Source: Phycisphaerales bacterium (GTDB taxonomy: Bacteria; Planctomycetota; Phycisphaerae; Phycisphaerales; UBA1924). Taken from it: a stretch of 64,000 nucleotides of DNA. Location: positions 95,199 through 159,198 of the forward strand of contig JAJDCZ010000052.1 of assembly GCA_029260555.1 (NCBI GenBank), in the 5' to 3' direction. Positions 18,854 to 27,402 of this stretch are shown piece by piece (the stretch's first letter is position 1; every line of letters starts with the position of its first letter). Below the pieces are notes generated by a model that searched no databases, had not been told where the DNA came from, and saw only the letters and a program-made list of their open reading frames with translations. The translations under genes were made by a program, and so were the position numbers.

Positions 18854-19894
18854 TTAACCATCATCCGTGATGGCTGCGATCAACCTGTCCGCCCCAGCAT
18901 GCCCAAGTGACCTTGCTCGCCTTGCAAAGACCATCGCCCGCTCACCCCGCCCCGCCTTTCGGCTCCACACCGCAGCTTCATACGCAAGTTCCGCACTCCC
19001 CACTCTTGCATCTGATGCCCGCCCCGCCAAATCCGCTGCCTGCTCAACCTCATCCAGCATCCCATACGACTCACAAAGCAGCCTCACCACTGGCAACTCA
19101 AACAGCTCCGCAGGCTCCACCGCTCCCAATACCAGCACCGCCTCCTTAACCCGCCCCAATCGTTTCAGTGCCCGCGCCTGCACAAGCCTCCAGACCAGCG
19201 CCTCGGGCGCAAGATCCCGCGCCTTTGCCACATGCTGCAGCGCAAGCTCGGATCGGTTCTTCCTCAGCTCAATCTGGCTCAGCGTCCCCCATGCAATCGC
19301 ATAATCCTCATCCAGTTTGATAACCCGCAAGAGTGTCACCGTTGCAGCTTCAAGCTCATCCATCTTGAACTGAATCAATCCATAATAAAGTGCATATTTC
19401 GCATTGCCAGGCTCAGCTGTTGATGCTGCTGCATAATGCTCAATCGATCGATCAATCTTCCCCGCTGCAGATGCCAGCGTCCCCGCAGAAAACTCAATCG
19501 CTGCCTCTCGAGGTCCAATCACCAGCGCACTCACCTGCTGCTCATACGCCTCATCAAACCGCCCCGCTCCATTCACCCCGGTAGCCAGCGCATTGGCATA
19601 CGCCAACCGCAACGCCTGATCCTCCGGATATACCTTCACCGCATCCCCATACATCTCAATCGCCCGCTCAGCATCCCCCATCACAAGCGCAGCCCCAGCC
19701 TCATCCATTAACTCTTCAAGTGACCGCCCATCAGCCAGCCCGCCCCCACCCACCTCATTGGGCCCATCACCCCCTGTTCCAGACCCATTTGCGAGCCAGA
19801 TCACTCCCCCCGCCACCCCTGCAAGCGCAATCAAAGCCACCCCCACCATCACCCCCCGGGCAATCGAGCCTCGCGATTGTGCATTCATATTCAT
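18854..19894 (-). CDS. Membrane-anchored TPR protein
   Basis: The start at ATG 19894 is chosen because GGGAG lies six bases upstream; an ATG at 19924 lacks one. The 346-residue product has an N-terminal transmembrane helix (about residues 15-35) and a glycine-rich linker. Tetratricopeptide-like helical repeats then run to the end (A-rich units such as ERAIEMYGDAVKVYPEDQALRLAYA and IEHYAAASTAEP). TPR proteins act as scaffolds; no partner is evident. It is convergent with the SDR gene. Confidence 0.72.
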   Translation of the reverse strand: MNMNAQSRGSIARGVMVGVALIALAGVAGGVIWLANGSGTGGDGPNEVGGGGLADGRSLEELMDEAGAALVMGDAERAIEMYGDAVKVYPEDQALRLAYANALATGVNGAGRFDEAYEQQVSALVIGPREAAIEFSAGTLASAAGKIDRSIEHYAAASTAEPGNAKYALYYGLIQFKMDELEAATVTLLRVIKLDEDYAIAWGTLSQIELRKNRSELALQHVAKARDLAPEALVWRLVQARALKRLGRVKEAVLVLGAVEPAELFELPVVRLLCESYGMLDEVEQAADLAGRASDARVGSAELAYEAAVWSRKAGRGERAMVFARRARSLGHAGADRLIAAITDDG

Positions 19895-20007
19895 TGCCTG
19901 CTCCCTCAGTTTCGTCTGGATCATTCATCGGCAGGATCGCCTCAGCCTCTCAAACCAGATAAACTCTCATAGTAGTCCATTTCCATTTAACCACCAACAG
20001 GTGTGCC

Positions 20008-23000
20008 ATGCCCAGCCAACTACCCAAAAAGTACATCCCCGAAGATCACGAAGCCCGCATCCGCCAGCAATGGGATGATGCTCAAGCCTTCCACGCTGAT
20101 CCCTCCCGCGTGCTCTCGGGTGAAAAACCGCCCTACTGCATCCTCATACCGCCTCCCAATGTCACCGCTGCCCTGCACCTGGGTCATGCTCTGAATAACA
20201 CGCTCCAGGATGTACTCATTCGCTCCCACCGCATGATGGGCTACGAAACCCTCTGGATGCCAGGCACCGACCACGCAGGCATCGCCACCCAGACCGTCGT
20301 AGACAAACGCCTCCAGGCTGAAGGCAAGCCCGCACTGGCAGACTACAAACGCATCGAAGTAAAAGACAGCACAGGCCGCGACCAGTTCATCGCCATCGTC
20401 CAGTCCTGGAAAGACGAATACGAACAACAAATCACCGATCAACTCATCGCGATGGGTTGTTCATGCGACTTTGCCCGTCAGCGCTTCACCATGGACCCCC
20501 TCTGTGCCCGGGCTGTCCGCCAAGCCTTCTTCCAGCTCTTCAAAGCCGACCTGATCTATCGTGGCAAACGCCTTGTCAACTGGGACCCCGCCACCCAGAC
20601 TGCCCTCTCAGATGATGAAGTCGAAAATGTTGAAATCCAAGGCCACTTCTACTACCTCCGCTACCCACTCGTCCACAAACCCACCAACCCCGATGATCCC
20701 TTTGACACCGCTCCCGTCACCTGGGATGAACTGGCCACCAGAGGCTACCCCGGCGCCGCTTCCCATGCCCCCAACGAACCCGCATGGGTCACCGTCGCTA
20801 CCACGCGCCCCGAAACCTACCTCGGCGACACCGCTGTCGCGATCAACCCAACAGATCATCGCGCCAAACCTCTCAAAAGTCTCTTTGTTCAGCTGCCACT
20901 CGTGGGTCGTGTCATTCCCATCATCGAAGATTCCTATGTCGTGCTCCCTGATCCCGATTCCAGCGACACCAAAGCAAAGTTCGCCACAGGCTTCCTCAAA
21001 GTCACTCCCGCCCACGACCCCAACGACTGGGAACTGGGCCAACGACACAACCTCCCCATCATCAACATCATGGCTCCCGATGCCTCCATCTCCGCAGACC
21101 ATGGCTGGAATGATTACTCCCCCCACAACGGTGCCCATGTCTTCATTGGTAAATCCCGCGAAGAAGCCCGCAAACTCGTCATCCGCGAGTTCGAAGCACG
21201 CCAGGTCGGGCCAGATTCTTCTGAAACCCTCCTCGAAGACATCCAGCCCCACACCCACAGCGTCGGCCACTCCTACCGCAGCCATGTCGCCATCGAACCC
21301 TACCTCAGCGATCAGTGGTATGTCAAAGTTACCGACGACCGACTCAAAGGCACCGCCCAACGCGCCCTCAACCTTGATCAGCGAACACAAGCCTCACTCA
21401 ACCAATGGCCAGAATCACACCCAAACAATCCATCTCTTAACGAGCCGCGACCGTCAGGGAGCGGTCTTCATTCCACCAACAAACCTCAACCTTCAGAAAA
21501 CCAACCCCTATCTCTTAACGAGCCGCGACCGTCAGGGAGCAGTCTTCATTCCACCAACGAACCTTCATCGTCAGAAACCGGTCCCCGAATCTCCTACCTC
21601 ATCACCTTCACTACCTATGGAACATGGTTACATGGAAACACCAAAGGCTCCGCAGACCGAAACCACAATCTGCCCGGCACCCCATACCTCCCACCAGACA
21701 CTGCACAAGAACTCAAAGAAGAACAAACGCTCAAGCACGACCCCGTTGAACTCGACCAGGTCCATCGAAGCACCGTTGCTGATGCGATCCGCGAAGTCTG
21801 CGAGCATCGCAACTGGGAACTGCACGCCTGTAATGTTCGTTCAAATCATGTCCATGTCGTGGTGAGTGCTGACGCGACACCCGAGCGCGTGATGAACGAT
21901 CTCAAGTCCTACGCAACACGGGCAATGCGTAACTTGAGCCAGCCCATCACAGCAGAACATGTCTGGACCCGCCACGGCTCAACGCGATACCTCAACACAC
22001 CCAACGCATTCAATCACGCAATCAAGTACACACTCGAAGAACAAGGTGAAGACCTTGGCGGTGTCATCCGAGGCACAACAGAAGTTTCAAGACCGCTCCC
22101 TCACGGTCGCGGCTCGTTCAGAGAAGACTCTCTCAACGATAGCTCCCTCTCGTTCCACCCCCCCCGTTATGCCAAAACCTACGAATCATGGCACGACAAC
22201 CTCCAGAACTGGTGCATCAGTAGGCAACTCTGGTGGGGACACAGAATCCCTGTATGGGCTCTTGATAACGAAAACCACAATCATCATCCGGATGTTGAAG
22301 CAGAACTAAGAACAGAAGATTGGGAGCAAACAAAATTCGCCCACTGGGAGAAACAAAATCGCATCAGCATACATCGAAGAGGTAACGCTGGCGGTGTCGA
22401 TCGCAATAAATTATTTAGTGGAATTGGTTTCAAACACCATCTGTTTATTTGTGTTCGAGATATCAATGATTCAGAGATCATAGATTTCATTGAGCAAAAC
22501 AACACCTTCGTCAGAGACCCCGATGTCCTCGACACCTGGTTCTCCTCCGCCCTCTGGCCTCTAAGTACACTTGGTTGGCCCGATGTTGATTCTGCAGCAA
22601 AAATCACCGGGCTTGACGACTTCCCCCAGATGCTCAAAGCCTTCAACCCCTCTACTGTCCTTTGCACAGCTCGTGAGATCATCACGCTCTGGGTTTCTCG
22701 CATGGTCATGTTCAACCGGTTCTTCCTGGGTGAGCAAGAAAGTACACATCCCACAGAACGAGCCGCGACCGTGAGGGAGCGGTCTTCCTCTTCCACGAAT
22801 CAATCGACAGAACTCCAAGGCCCCGCCCCATTCCGCGATGTCTTCATCCACGCCATGATCCAGGATGGTCAAGGCCGAAAGATGTCCAAATCCCTCGGCA
22901 ACGGCGTAGACCCGCGCGACATCATCCACTCCCATGGCACCGACGCCATGCGCTACACACTCTGCCAGATGACCACCCAAACCCAGGATGTCCGCCTGCC

Positions 23001-23994
23001 CGTCTCCACCGACCCGGAATCCGGCAAAAACACCAGCCCCAAGTTCGACATCGGCAGAAACTTCTGCAACAAACTCTGGAACGCTGCCCGCTTCACACTC
23101 AGCATCCTCACCAACGAAAACAACACCAGCGAAAAAGCTGCTGACCAAACAGCCCTTATAGATCAATGGATGGCTTCTCGCGTTCGCCGTACATCCCAGC
23201 GTGTGCGCGATCATCTCAGCGCCTACAACTTCAACCAGATTTCCGAAGAGCTGTACGACCTGCTCTGGCGCGATTTCTGCGACTGGTACCTCGAAGGCAT
23301 CAAATCAACCGTCAGTTCCAACCCTAACCAGCGCGCAATGCTCCGCACCGTGCTCGAAACCATCATCCGACTGCTCCACCCCATCTGCCCCTTCATCACC
23401 GAAGCCATCCATGAACAACTCCGCCAGATCCCCGTTGAAGATGTGCCCGGCTTCACACTTGGCTCTTCTAATCTGCTGGCAACCGCCCCCTGGCCCGAAC
23501 TTGCAGATACATTAGACAACCCCCAGGCAGAATCAGCCTTCATCCGACTCCAGGAACTGGTCACAGCCATACGCGAAGTCCGCGCACAACATCAGGTTCC
23601 TCCCAAGCGCAAAATATCACTGCATGTTTCCAGCGTCAGTGCCCAGGAAATCCAGGCTGCTGATCCCGTTGCCCAACTGCTCGCTGGTCTTGATCAGGTC
23701 ACCACCGAGTCCCCCCCTTCAGATGCAGTAGCCTTCGTGTTTGATTCCGCTCAACTCCACTTGAGCAATCTCGCTGATCAGATCGATGCCAACGCAGAGC
23801 GTCAAAGGCTCGACAGCAAGATCCAGGATCTTGATCAATCCATCAGTGCATTAGAAGCCCGCCTTGCCAATCCGGGTTATTCTCAGCGCGCCCCTGCTCA
23901 TCTTGTCGAACAAACCCGTGAACAACTCGCCCGTGCCCAGGCCGATCGCAAAACCGCTGTAACAACCCTCGAATCCCTCGAGACCCCAGCGTGA
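20008..23994 (+). CDS. valS: Valyl-tRNA synthetase carrying an in-frame RAYT/REP insertion
   Basis: Charges tRNA-Val. One open frame of 1328 codons, against roughly 880-950 for ordinary ValRS. An AGGTG precedes the ATG. HLGH (57-60), the CP1 editing domain with TTRPETYLGD, WCISRQLWWGHRIP (735-748), DVLDTWFSS, KMSKS (958-962) and the C-terminal coiled-coil arm are all present. Between K440 and W735 the usual ~36 residues are replaced by ~294. About residues 456-712 hold translated REP repeats, a complete RAYT transposase domain (about 526-686) and a reverse REP. A second, ~30-residue REP-derived insert (about 909-938) precedes KMSKS, and the stretch from 748 to DVLDTWF is also about 50 residues longer than usual. 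All core motifs are intact, so the enzyme may still work with the inserts looped out. Confidence 0.95.
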   Translation: MPSQLPKKYIPEDHEARIRQQWDDAQAFHADPSRVLSGEKPPYCILIPPPNVTAALHLGHALNNTLQDVLIRSHRMMGYETLWMPGTDHAGIATQTVVDKRLQAEGKPALADYKRIEVKDSTGRDQFIAIVQSWKDEYEQQITDQLIAMGCSCDFARQRFTMDPLCARAVRQAFFQLFKADLIYRGKRLVNWDPATQTALSDDEVENVEIQGHFYYLRYPLVHKPTNPDDPFDTAPVTWDELATRGYPGAASHAPNEPAWVTVATTRPETYLGDTAVAINPTDHRAKPLKSLFVQLPLVGRVIPIIEDSYVVLPDPDSSDTKAKFATGFLKVTPAHDPNDWELGQRHNLPIINIMAPDASISADHGWNDYSPHNGAHVFIGKSREEARKLVIREFEARQVGPDSSETLLEDIQPHTHSVGHSYRSHVAIEPYLSDQWYVKVTDDRLKGTAQRALNLDQRTQASLNQWPESHPNNPSLNEPRPSGSGLHSTNKPQPSENQPLSLNEPRPSGSSLHSTNEPSSSETGPRISYLITFTTYGTWLHGNTKGSADRNHNLPGTPYLPPDTAQELKEEQTLKHDPVELDQVHRSTVADAIREVCEHRNWELHACNVRSNHVHVVVSADATPERVMNDLKSYATRAMRNLSQPITAEHVWTRHGSTRYLNTPNAFNHAIKYTLEEQGEDLGGVIRGTTEVSRPLPHGRGSFREDSLNDSSLSFHPPRYAKTYESWHDNLQNWCISRQLWWGHRIPVWALDNENHNHHPDVEAELRTEDWEQTKFAHWEKQNRISIHRRGNAGGVDRNKLFSGIGFKHHLFICVRDINDSEIIDFIEQNNTFVRDPDVLDTWFSSALWPLSTLGWPDVDSAAKITGLDDFPQMLKAFNPSTVLCTAREIITLWVSRMVMFNRFFLGEQESTHPTERAATVRERSSSSTNQSTELQGPAPFRDVFIHAMIQDGQGRKMSKSLGNGVDPRDIIHSHGTDAMRYTLCQMTTQTQDVRLPVSTDPESGKNTSPKFDIGRNFCNKLWNAARFTLSILTNENNTSEKAADQTALIDQWMASRVRRTSQRVRDHLSAYNFNQISEELYDLLWRDFCDWYLEGIKSTVSSNPNQRAMLRTVLETIIRLLHPICPFITEAIHEQLRQIPVEDVPGFTLGSSNLLATAPWPELADTLDNPQAESAFIRLQELVTAIREVRAQHQVPPKRKISLHVSSVSAQEIQAADPVAQLLAGLDQVTTESPPSDAVAFVFDSAQLHLSNLADQIDANAERQRLDSKIQDLDQSISALEARLANPGYSQRAPAHLVEQTREQLARAQADRKTAVTTLESLETPA
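21432..21480 (+). repeat. REP copy A (forward, in valS)
   Basis: A 49-base unit with hairpin GACCG / CGGTC around an eight-base loop. It repeats 78 bases later as copy B with one mismatch. It is translated as NEPRPSGSGLHSTN (478-491). Confidence 0.85.
21510..21558 (+). repeat. REP copy B (forward, in valS)
   Basis: Same 49-base unit as copy A, offset by exactly 78 bases (26 codons), differing at 21541 (A for G). The similarity continues weakly into the following ~25 bases, which suggests a tandem duplication of a 78-base unit. Translated in the same frame as copy A. Confidence 0.85.
22091..22118 (-). repeat. REP copy C (reverse, right side of RAYT)
   Basis: Reads GACCGCTCCCTCACGGTCGC then GGCTCGTT on the + strand, the reverse complement of the forward copies. 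It closes the RAYT domain and is translated as SRPLPHGRGSF in the valS frame. Confidence 0.85.
22757..22786 (+). repeat. REP copy D (forward, second site in valS)
   Basis: A forward copy with the GTGAGG loop version, translated as ERAATVRERSS (917-927). This is a different frame from copies A and B. It sits between the ValRS stretch MVMFNRFFLG and PFRDVFIHAM, shortly before KMSKS. Confidence 0.85.
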
Positions 23995-25130
23995 TTGCAT
24001 CTGGTCGTCAAAGTTTTCAGCCGCATCACAAACCAAAGCACCGTTGCGCACTCACATGCACAATCCTGCTCATCTCTTCAAGTTTGAGCACCGTCAGCTG
24101 CACTTCCCAACCCCAACATTCCAATACCCTCACTCAGCAGGCACAACACAAACTTCCCTCCCACGAACCACTCATCGATGTTCAACCCGTCCAGCTCGCA
24201 GGCAGTCCGGGCCAAGCCATCAGCACACCCAGTTGGATCATCCGCACCACCGTCACCAGAAAAAATCTCCTGGACCGCCTGCCTCTGTTTCTTGAAGCGG
24301 CTCACGACAACTACTCATCATCACTTGCCATCCTCCCCAAGCCAGACCATCCACTTGAGCTCTATCTTCTCCAGACCCGTTCTCAGTGGGCATTGCTCAC
24401 CCGTCTCCTGCTAGGAGACCGGGCTGACCGTTTCCTCCGTATAGACCGTGGAGGCTTCACCACCGCAGGCCGAGCTGTCCTCTTCAATATTGGCGCCCAC
24501 GACACCTTCGCCCTCACCGCCCACGAAGGCTGGCATCTTTACTCTCAATCCATCCTGAAGCCAGGCACCCTCCCCGTCTGGCTCGAAGAAGGCATCGCAA
24601 CACTCATGGAAGGCTTCCGCTGGTCCGCTGCCAACCCCATGCGGGCTTCCTTCAGCCCCTGGGCCAACCCCGAACGCTTTGATCAACTCCGTGATGCCTA
24701 CGCCCGCAAAAATCTGCTCTCACTCACCCAGCTACTTGACGCATCCCCAGCCACACTCATCGACACATCTTCCATCAGCACACTCGACTACTACGCCCAG
24801 GTCTGGGCACTAACACTTTTCCTGAGTGAAGGCGACAGCCGGGCTTATCGCAACGATCTTGAACGCCTGCTCACCGATGCTGCTGCAGGAAGCATCAATC
24901 GCCAGATGGTTCGCGCCATCGGCATCCAGGCCAGCCGTAAAGCCCTCCGCTCACGCAAAGGTCCGGGCATCTTCCACACCTACTTCTCCACTGATCTCAA
25001 TCAGATGAACGCCCGCTATCAGCACTTCATCAAGCAGCTCGTCAAAACTGGCTCCCGCGATGCCATCATCCAAGGCCGTTCGCCCTTTTATCAATCGCCT
25101 CGCCCCGCTTCAACTGATACCAGCGACTGA
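23991..25130 (+). CDS. Putative lipoprotein metallopeptidase (HExxH...E)
   Basis: Starts at GTG 23991, overlapping the valS stop (GTGA). The 379-residue product has an N-terminal basic and hydrophobic segment with a possible lipobox LSTVSC (Cys near 38). In the middle, TAHEGWHLYSQ gives an HExxH zinc motif. WLEEGIATLMEG, about 25 residues on, supplies the Glu expected of gluzincin-type peptidases. I do not recognise the family further. The last 40 bases overlap the 3' end of the convergent ftsI gene. A zinc peptidase at the cell envelope is inferred from these motifs alone. Confidence 0.68.
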   Translation: MIASGRQSFQPHHKPKHRCALTCTILLISSSLSTVSCTSQPQHSNTLTQQAQHKLPSHEPLIDVQPVQLAGSPGQAISTPSWIIRTTVTRKNLLDRLPLFLEAAHDNYSSSLAILPKPDHPLELYLLQTRSQWALLTRLLLGDRADRFLRIDRGGFTTAGRAVLFNIGAHDTFALTAHEGWHLYSQSILKPGTLPVWLEEGIATLMEGFRWSAANPMRASFSPWANPERFDQLRDAYARKNLLSLTQLLDASPATLIDTSSISTLDYYAQVWALTLFLSEGDSRAYRNDLERLLTDAAAGSINRQMVRAIGIQASRKALRSRKGPGIFHTYFSTDLNQMNARYQHFIKQLVKTGSRDAIIQGRSPFYQSPRPASTDTSD

Positions 25131-27061
25131 TCCCGTGCTGTTGCCCCCACCCCCATGTACGCAAGCGACCGCTCCATCACCCGGCGAACAATTGGCCCCG
25201 CTGTTCCAGATCCATAATGCCGACGCTGTGAAATAAACTCATGCCCCGGATCATCCACCACCACCAGACACACAAGCTTCGGAGCTTCCATAGGCCCCGC
25301 TGCAATATAGTTTGGTCGATACTGACCCTCAAAGTACCCGCTCCAGCCCCGAGGCCGACGCTTCCCCTTTGGTGCATTTGACACCGGAATCTCAGGCGTT
25401 CCCGACTTGCCAAAAAGCTCATAACGCCACCCCGCCTCAGACGGATCCCGGCGCTTCATCGCCTTCTCCACCCGCTCCATCACCTCATGCATCGGCGCAC
25501 GCACCAGCCTTGCCACCTCAGGCGATACCACCCTCTGAATAATCCGCGATTCCCCAAGGCTCTCATCAACCGCTGTCAACAACACCGGAGGCAGCGTCCC
25601 CGCTCTATCACCCTCCCGGGCAAACGCACAAAACGCCCGCAACATCTGAGGCATCGTCACTGCCACCTCATCTCCAAACGCCACCGATGTCTGTGAATAT
25701 TTGCTCCACCTCTTTTGCGATGTCACCAACCCCGATGCCTCGCCCGCAAGCCCCGTCCCCACCGGCGCACCAAACCCAAAGCTCAACACCGCATTGCGAA
25801 GCTCATCAAAGCTCAACCTCGATGTCACCTTCACCATCCCGATATTCGATGAGTTGGTCAACACCTGCGACCATGTCATCTCAGGCCGCTTGGTCACATC
25901 CTCAATATACCTCCCGTAAGGCGTCCGCCATCGCCCACCCTCGGTATCAATCATCTCATCAGGCGTCGCCTTGCCCAGCTCCGTTACCGCAGACCACACG
26001 ATCACCTTAAAAGTCGAACCCGGCTCATACACATCCTCAACACATCGATTGTGCCCAAGCGATGGATGAATCTCCCTCATCGCATCTGGCTCCACCGTGC
26101 GATACCGCGGACGATCCTTCCCCATCGGCTCGGTCAACCTCGCATCACCCCGCTTGCCCGCTTCAAAATCTTCCCACGGATACTCCTCCAGCCCCGGTAC
26201 ATCACGCACCAGATCCACCATCGCCAGAACCTCGCCCGTCTCCGGGTCCATCATCATCAATCGACCCGCAACCGCATCCGCTTCCTCAATCCCCCGCTTG
26301 AGTTCCTCAATCGCGATCCGTTGCAGCTCAAGATCGATCGACAACCGAACCCGCTCGCCATGCCTGGCAGGAACCCATGACCCCGGCTCTGTCCACAGCG
26401 CACGCCCCCGAGCATCCGTCACAAAACGCGCCGACCCGTCCGCAGCCACAAGCTCACCCTCATACGCAAGCTCTACCCCGCCCATCCCCCGCTGCTCAAA
26501 CCCCACCTTCCCCACGATCGAATCCGCCAACCCCTCCGCTGGATACTCCCGCACCGACACCCGCTCAAGAAACACACCCTTGATCCCCGCACTCGCCACC
26601 GCTTCAACCCGGTCATCATCCAAAACCCCGCCCACAGGCACATACCGAATCAAAGGCTTGCTCTTGCTCCCCGCAGCCTTGAGCACCTTTCGTTCCTGAT
26701 TCAACATCAGCTTGGGAACAATTCGTCCCCCGACTTCATCCGCACCGATCCCCATCGCCTCTGCCAGCTTCACAATCGCCTCATCCGGAGGCTCAGCAAA
26801 CCGCAGCGGATCGACTATCACCCTCTTGGCAAACCGCGTCACCGCAATCGTGCGACCCCGCCTGTCAACCACCGGTCCTCGCAACCCGGGCTCTGTCGTC
26901 GCCATCACCCGCCGACCACCAGGCACACCCAGCCCCACCTGTAAATACACCACCCTCCCCAGCACCCCAGCCATGATCAGCATGATCAAAACCAGCACCA
27001 AACTGACCATCCGATCAGTCTTCACCCCCACCCCCTCAACCTGACCACGCTCATGACTCAT
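25091..27061 (-). CDS. ftsI: FtsI/PBP2B-type peptidoglycan transpeptidase
   Basis: Class B penicillin-binding protein that cross-links septal peptidoglycan. The ATG at 27061 overlaps the stop of the FtsL-like gene by one base (TGATG). The 656-residue product has an N-terminal transmembrane helix (about 17-40) and a dimerisation region with GRTIAVTRFAKRVIVDP. The transpeptidase domain has STFK (active Ser349), SSN (404-406) and KSG (552-554). No PASTA repeats are seen at the C-terminus. It is the last gene of the minus-strand run rsmH, LysM protein, FtsL-like, ftsI, the usual order of the division cluster start. Confidence 0.93.
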   Translation of the reverse strand: MSHERGQVEGVGVKTDRMVSLVLVLIMLIMAGVLGRVVYLQVGLGVPGGRRVMATTEPGLRGPVVDRRGRTIAVTRFAKRVIVDPLRFAEPPDEAIVKLAEAMGIGADEVGGRIVPKLMLNQERKVLKAAGSKSKPLIRYVPVGGVLDDDRVEAVASAGIKGVFLERVSVREYPAEGLADSIVGKVGFEQRGMGGVELAYEGELVAADGSARFVTDARGRALWTEPGSWVPARHGERVRLSIDLELQRIAIEELKRGIEEADAVAGRLMMMDPETGEVLAMVDLVRDVPGLEEYPWEDFEAGKRGDARLTEPMGKDRPRYRTVEPDAMREIHPSLGHNRCVEDVYEPGSTFKVIVWSAVTELGKATPDEMIDTEGGRWRTPYGRYIEDVTKRPEMTWSQVLTNSSNIGMVKVTSRLSFDELRNAVLSFGFGAPVGTGLAGEASGLVTSQKRWSKYSQTSVAFGDEVAVTMPQMLRAFCAFAREGDRAGTLPPVLLTAVDESLGESRIIQRVVSPEVARLVRAPMHEVMERVEKAMKRRDPSEAGWRYELFGKSGTPEIPVSNAPKGKRRPRGWSGYFEGQYRPNYIAAGPMEAPKLVCLVVVDDPGHEFISQRRHYGSGTAGPIVRRVMERSLAYMGVGATARDQSLVSVEAGRGD

Positions 27062-27399
27062 CAAGGCCCATCCATGACACCCCCAACCCCCACATCAACC
27101 TCCGACGAATCCTGCACCAACTGCTCCAGCCGCTCAGGCACACCAGGTTCCATCGGCCCAAGTGACTCAATCAACTCGCCCAGATGCCCAGGTGTGACCT
27201 GCTCTGCGATCTTCGCGCGAATCATAAAAAGCTCAGCATCCCGCTGCACGACCCGGCCCCGCGCCTCTGCCATTTCATGAATCGCCTGAATCCGCAGCTG
27301 CCTCAGCCCCAGAAGCGCACTGCCACACAACCAGACGAAAATCACCATCACAAACAGTTTGATAAAAATCACCCGATTGATCGCATCCGGCTTTGTCAT
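27061..27399 (-). CDS. FtsL-like small membrane protein
   Basis: A 112-residue protein with one transmembrane helix (about residues 11-32) followed by a heptad-like, charged helix (about 33-75). This is the architecture of FtsL/DivIC divisome proteins, which show little sequence conservation. The assignment rests mainly on its place directly before ftsI, with a one-base overlap, and on the downstream order of rsmH. Confidence 0.65.
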   Translation of the reverse strand: MTKPDAINRVIFIKLFVMVIFVWLCGSALLGLRQLRIQAIHEMAEARGRVVQRDAELFMIRAKIAEQVTPGHLGELIESLGPMEPGVPERLEQLVQDSSEVDVGVGGVMDGP

Positions 27400-27402
27400 G
27401 GA

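Larger units (their letters stand above)
21376..22143 (+). mobile_element. In-frame REP-RAYT element inside valS
   Basis: The boundaries are approximate, inferred from where ValRS homology resumes. The order is two forward REP copies, the RAYT coding domain (about 21585-22065) and one reverse REP copy. The RAYT domain opens with LITFTTYGTWLHG and has the HUH motif H614-V-H616 in SNHVHVVVS. The candidate nucleophile is Y635 in LKSYATRAM, and the domain ends near YTLEEQGEDLGG. These are the marks of a single-strand Y1 transposase of the REP-associated family (IS200/IS605 related). No ATG, GTG or TTG with a ribosome site was seen at the start of the domain, so it is probably made only as part of ValRS. 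Confidence 0.88.

Noticed and set aside
20608..21390. Minus-strand open frame of 260 codons opposite valS
   Set aside because: Same reason: antisense to conserved ValRS editing-domain sequence.
21432..21558. Two direct repeats that could suggest a CRISPR array
   Set aside because: Only two units, translated, with an internal hairpin and matching copies elsewhere; they are REPs.
21376..22143. Intein in valS
   Set aside because: No splicing-block motifs (N-terminal Cys/Ser block, C-terminal His-Asn); the domain is a Y1 transposase flanked by REPs.
22561..23214. Long minus-strand open frame (217 codons) opposite valS
   Set aside because: Shadow of the strongly C-rich valS coding strand; no start signal or domain.
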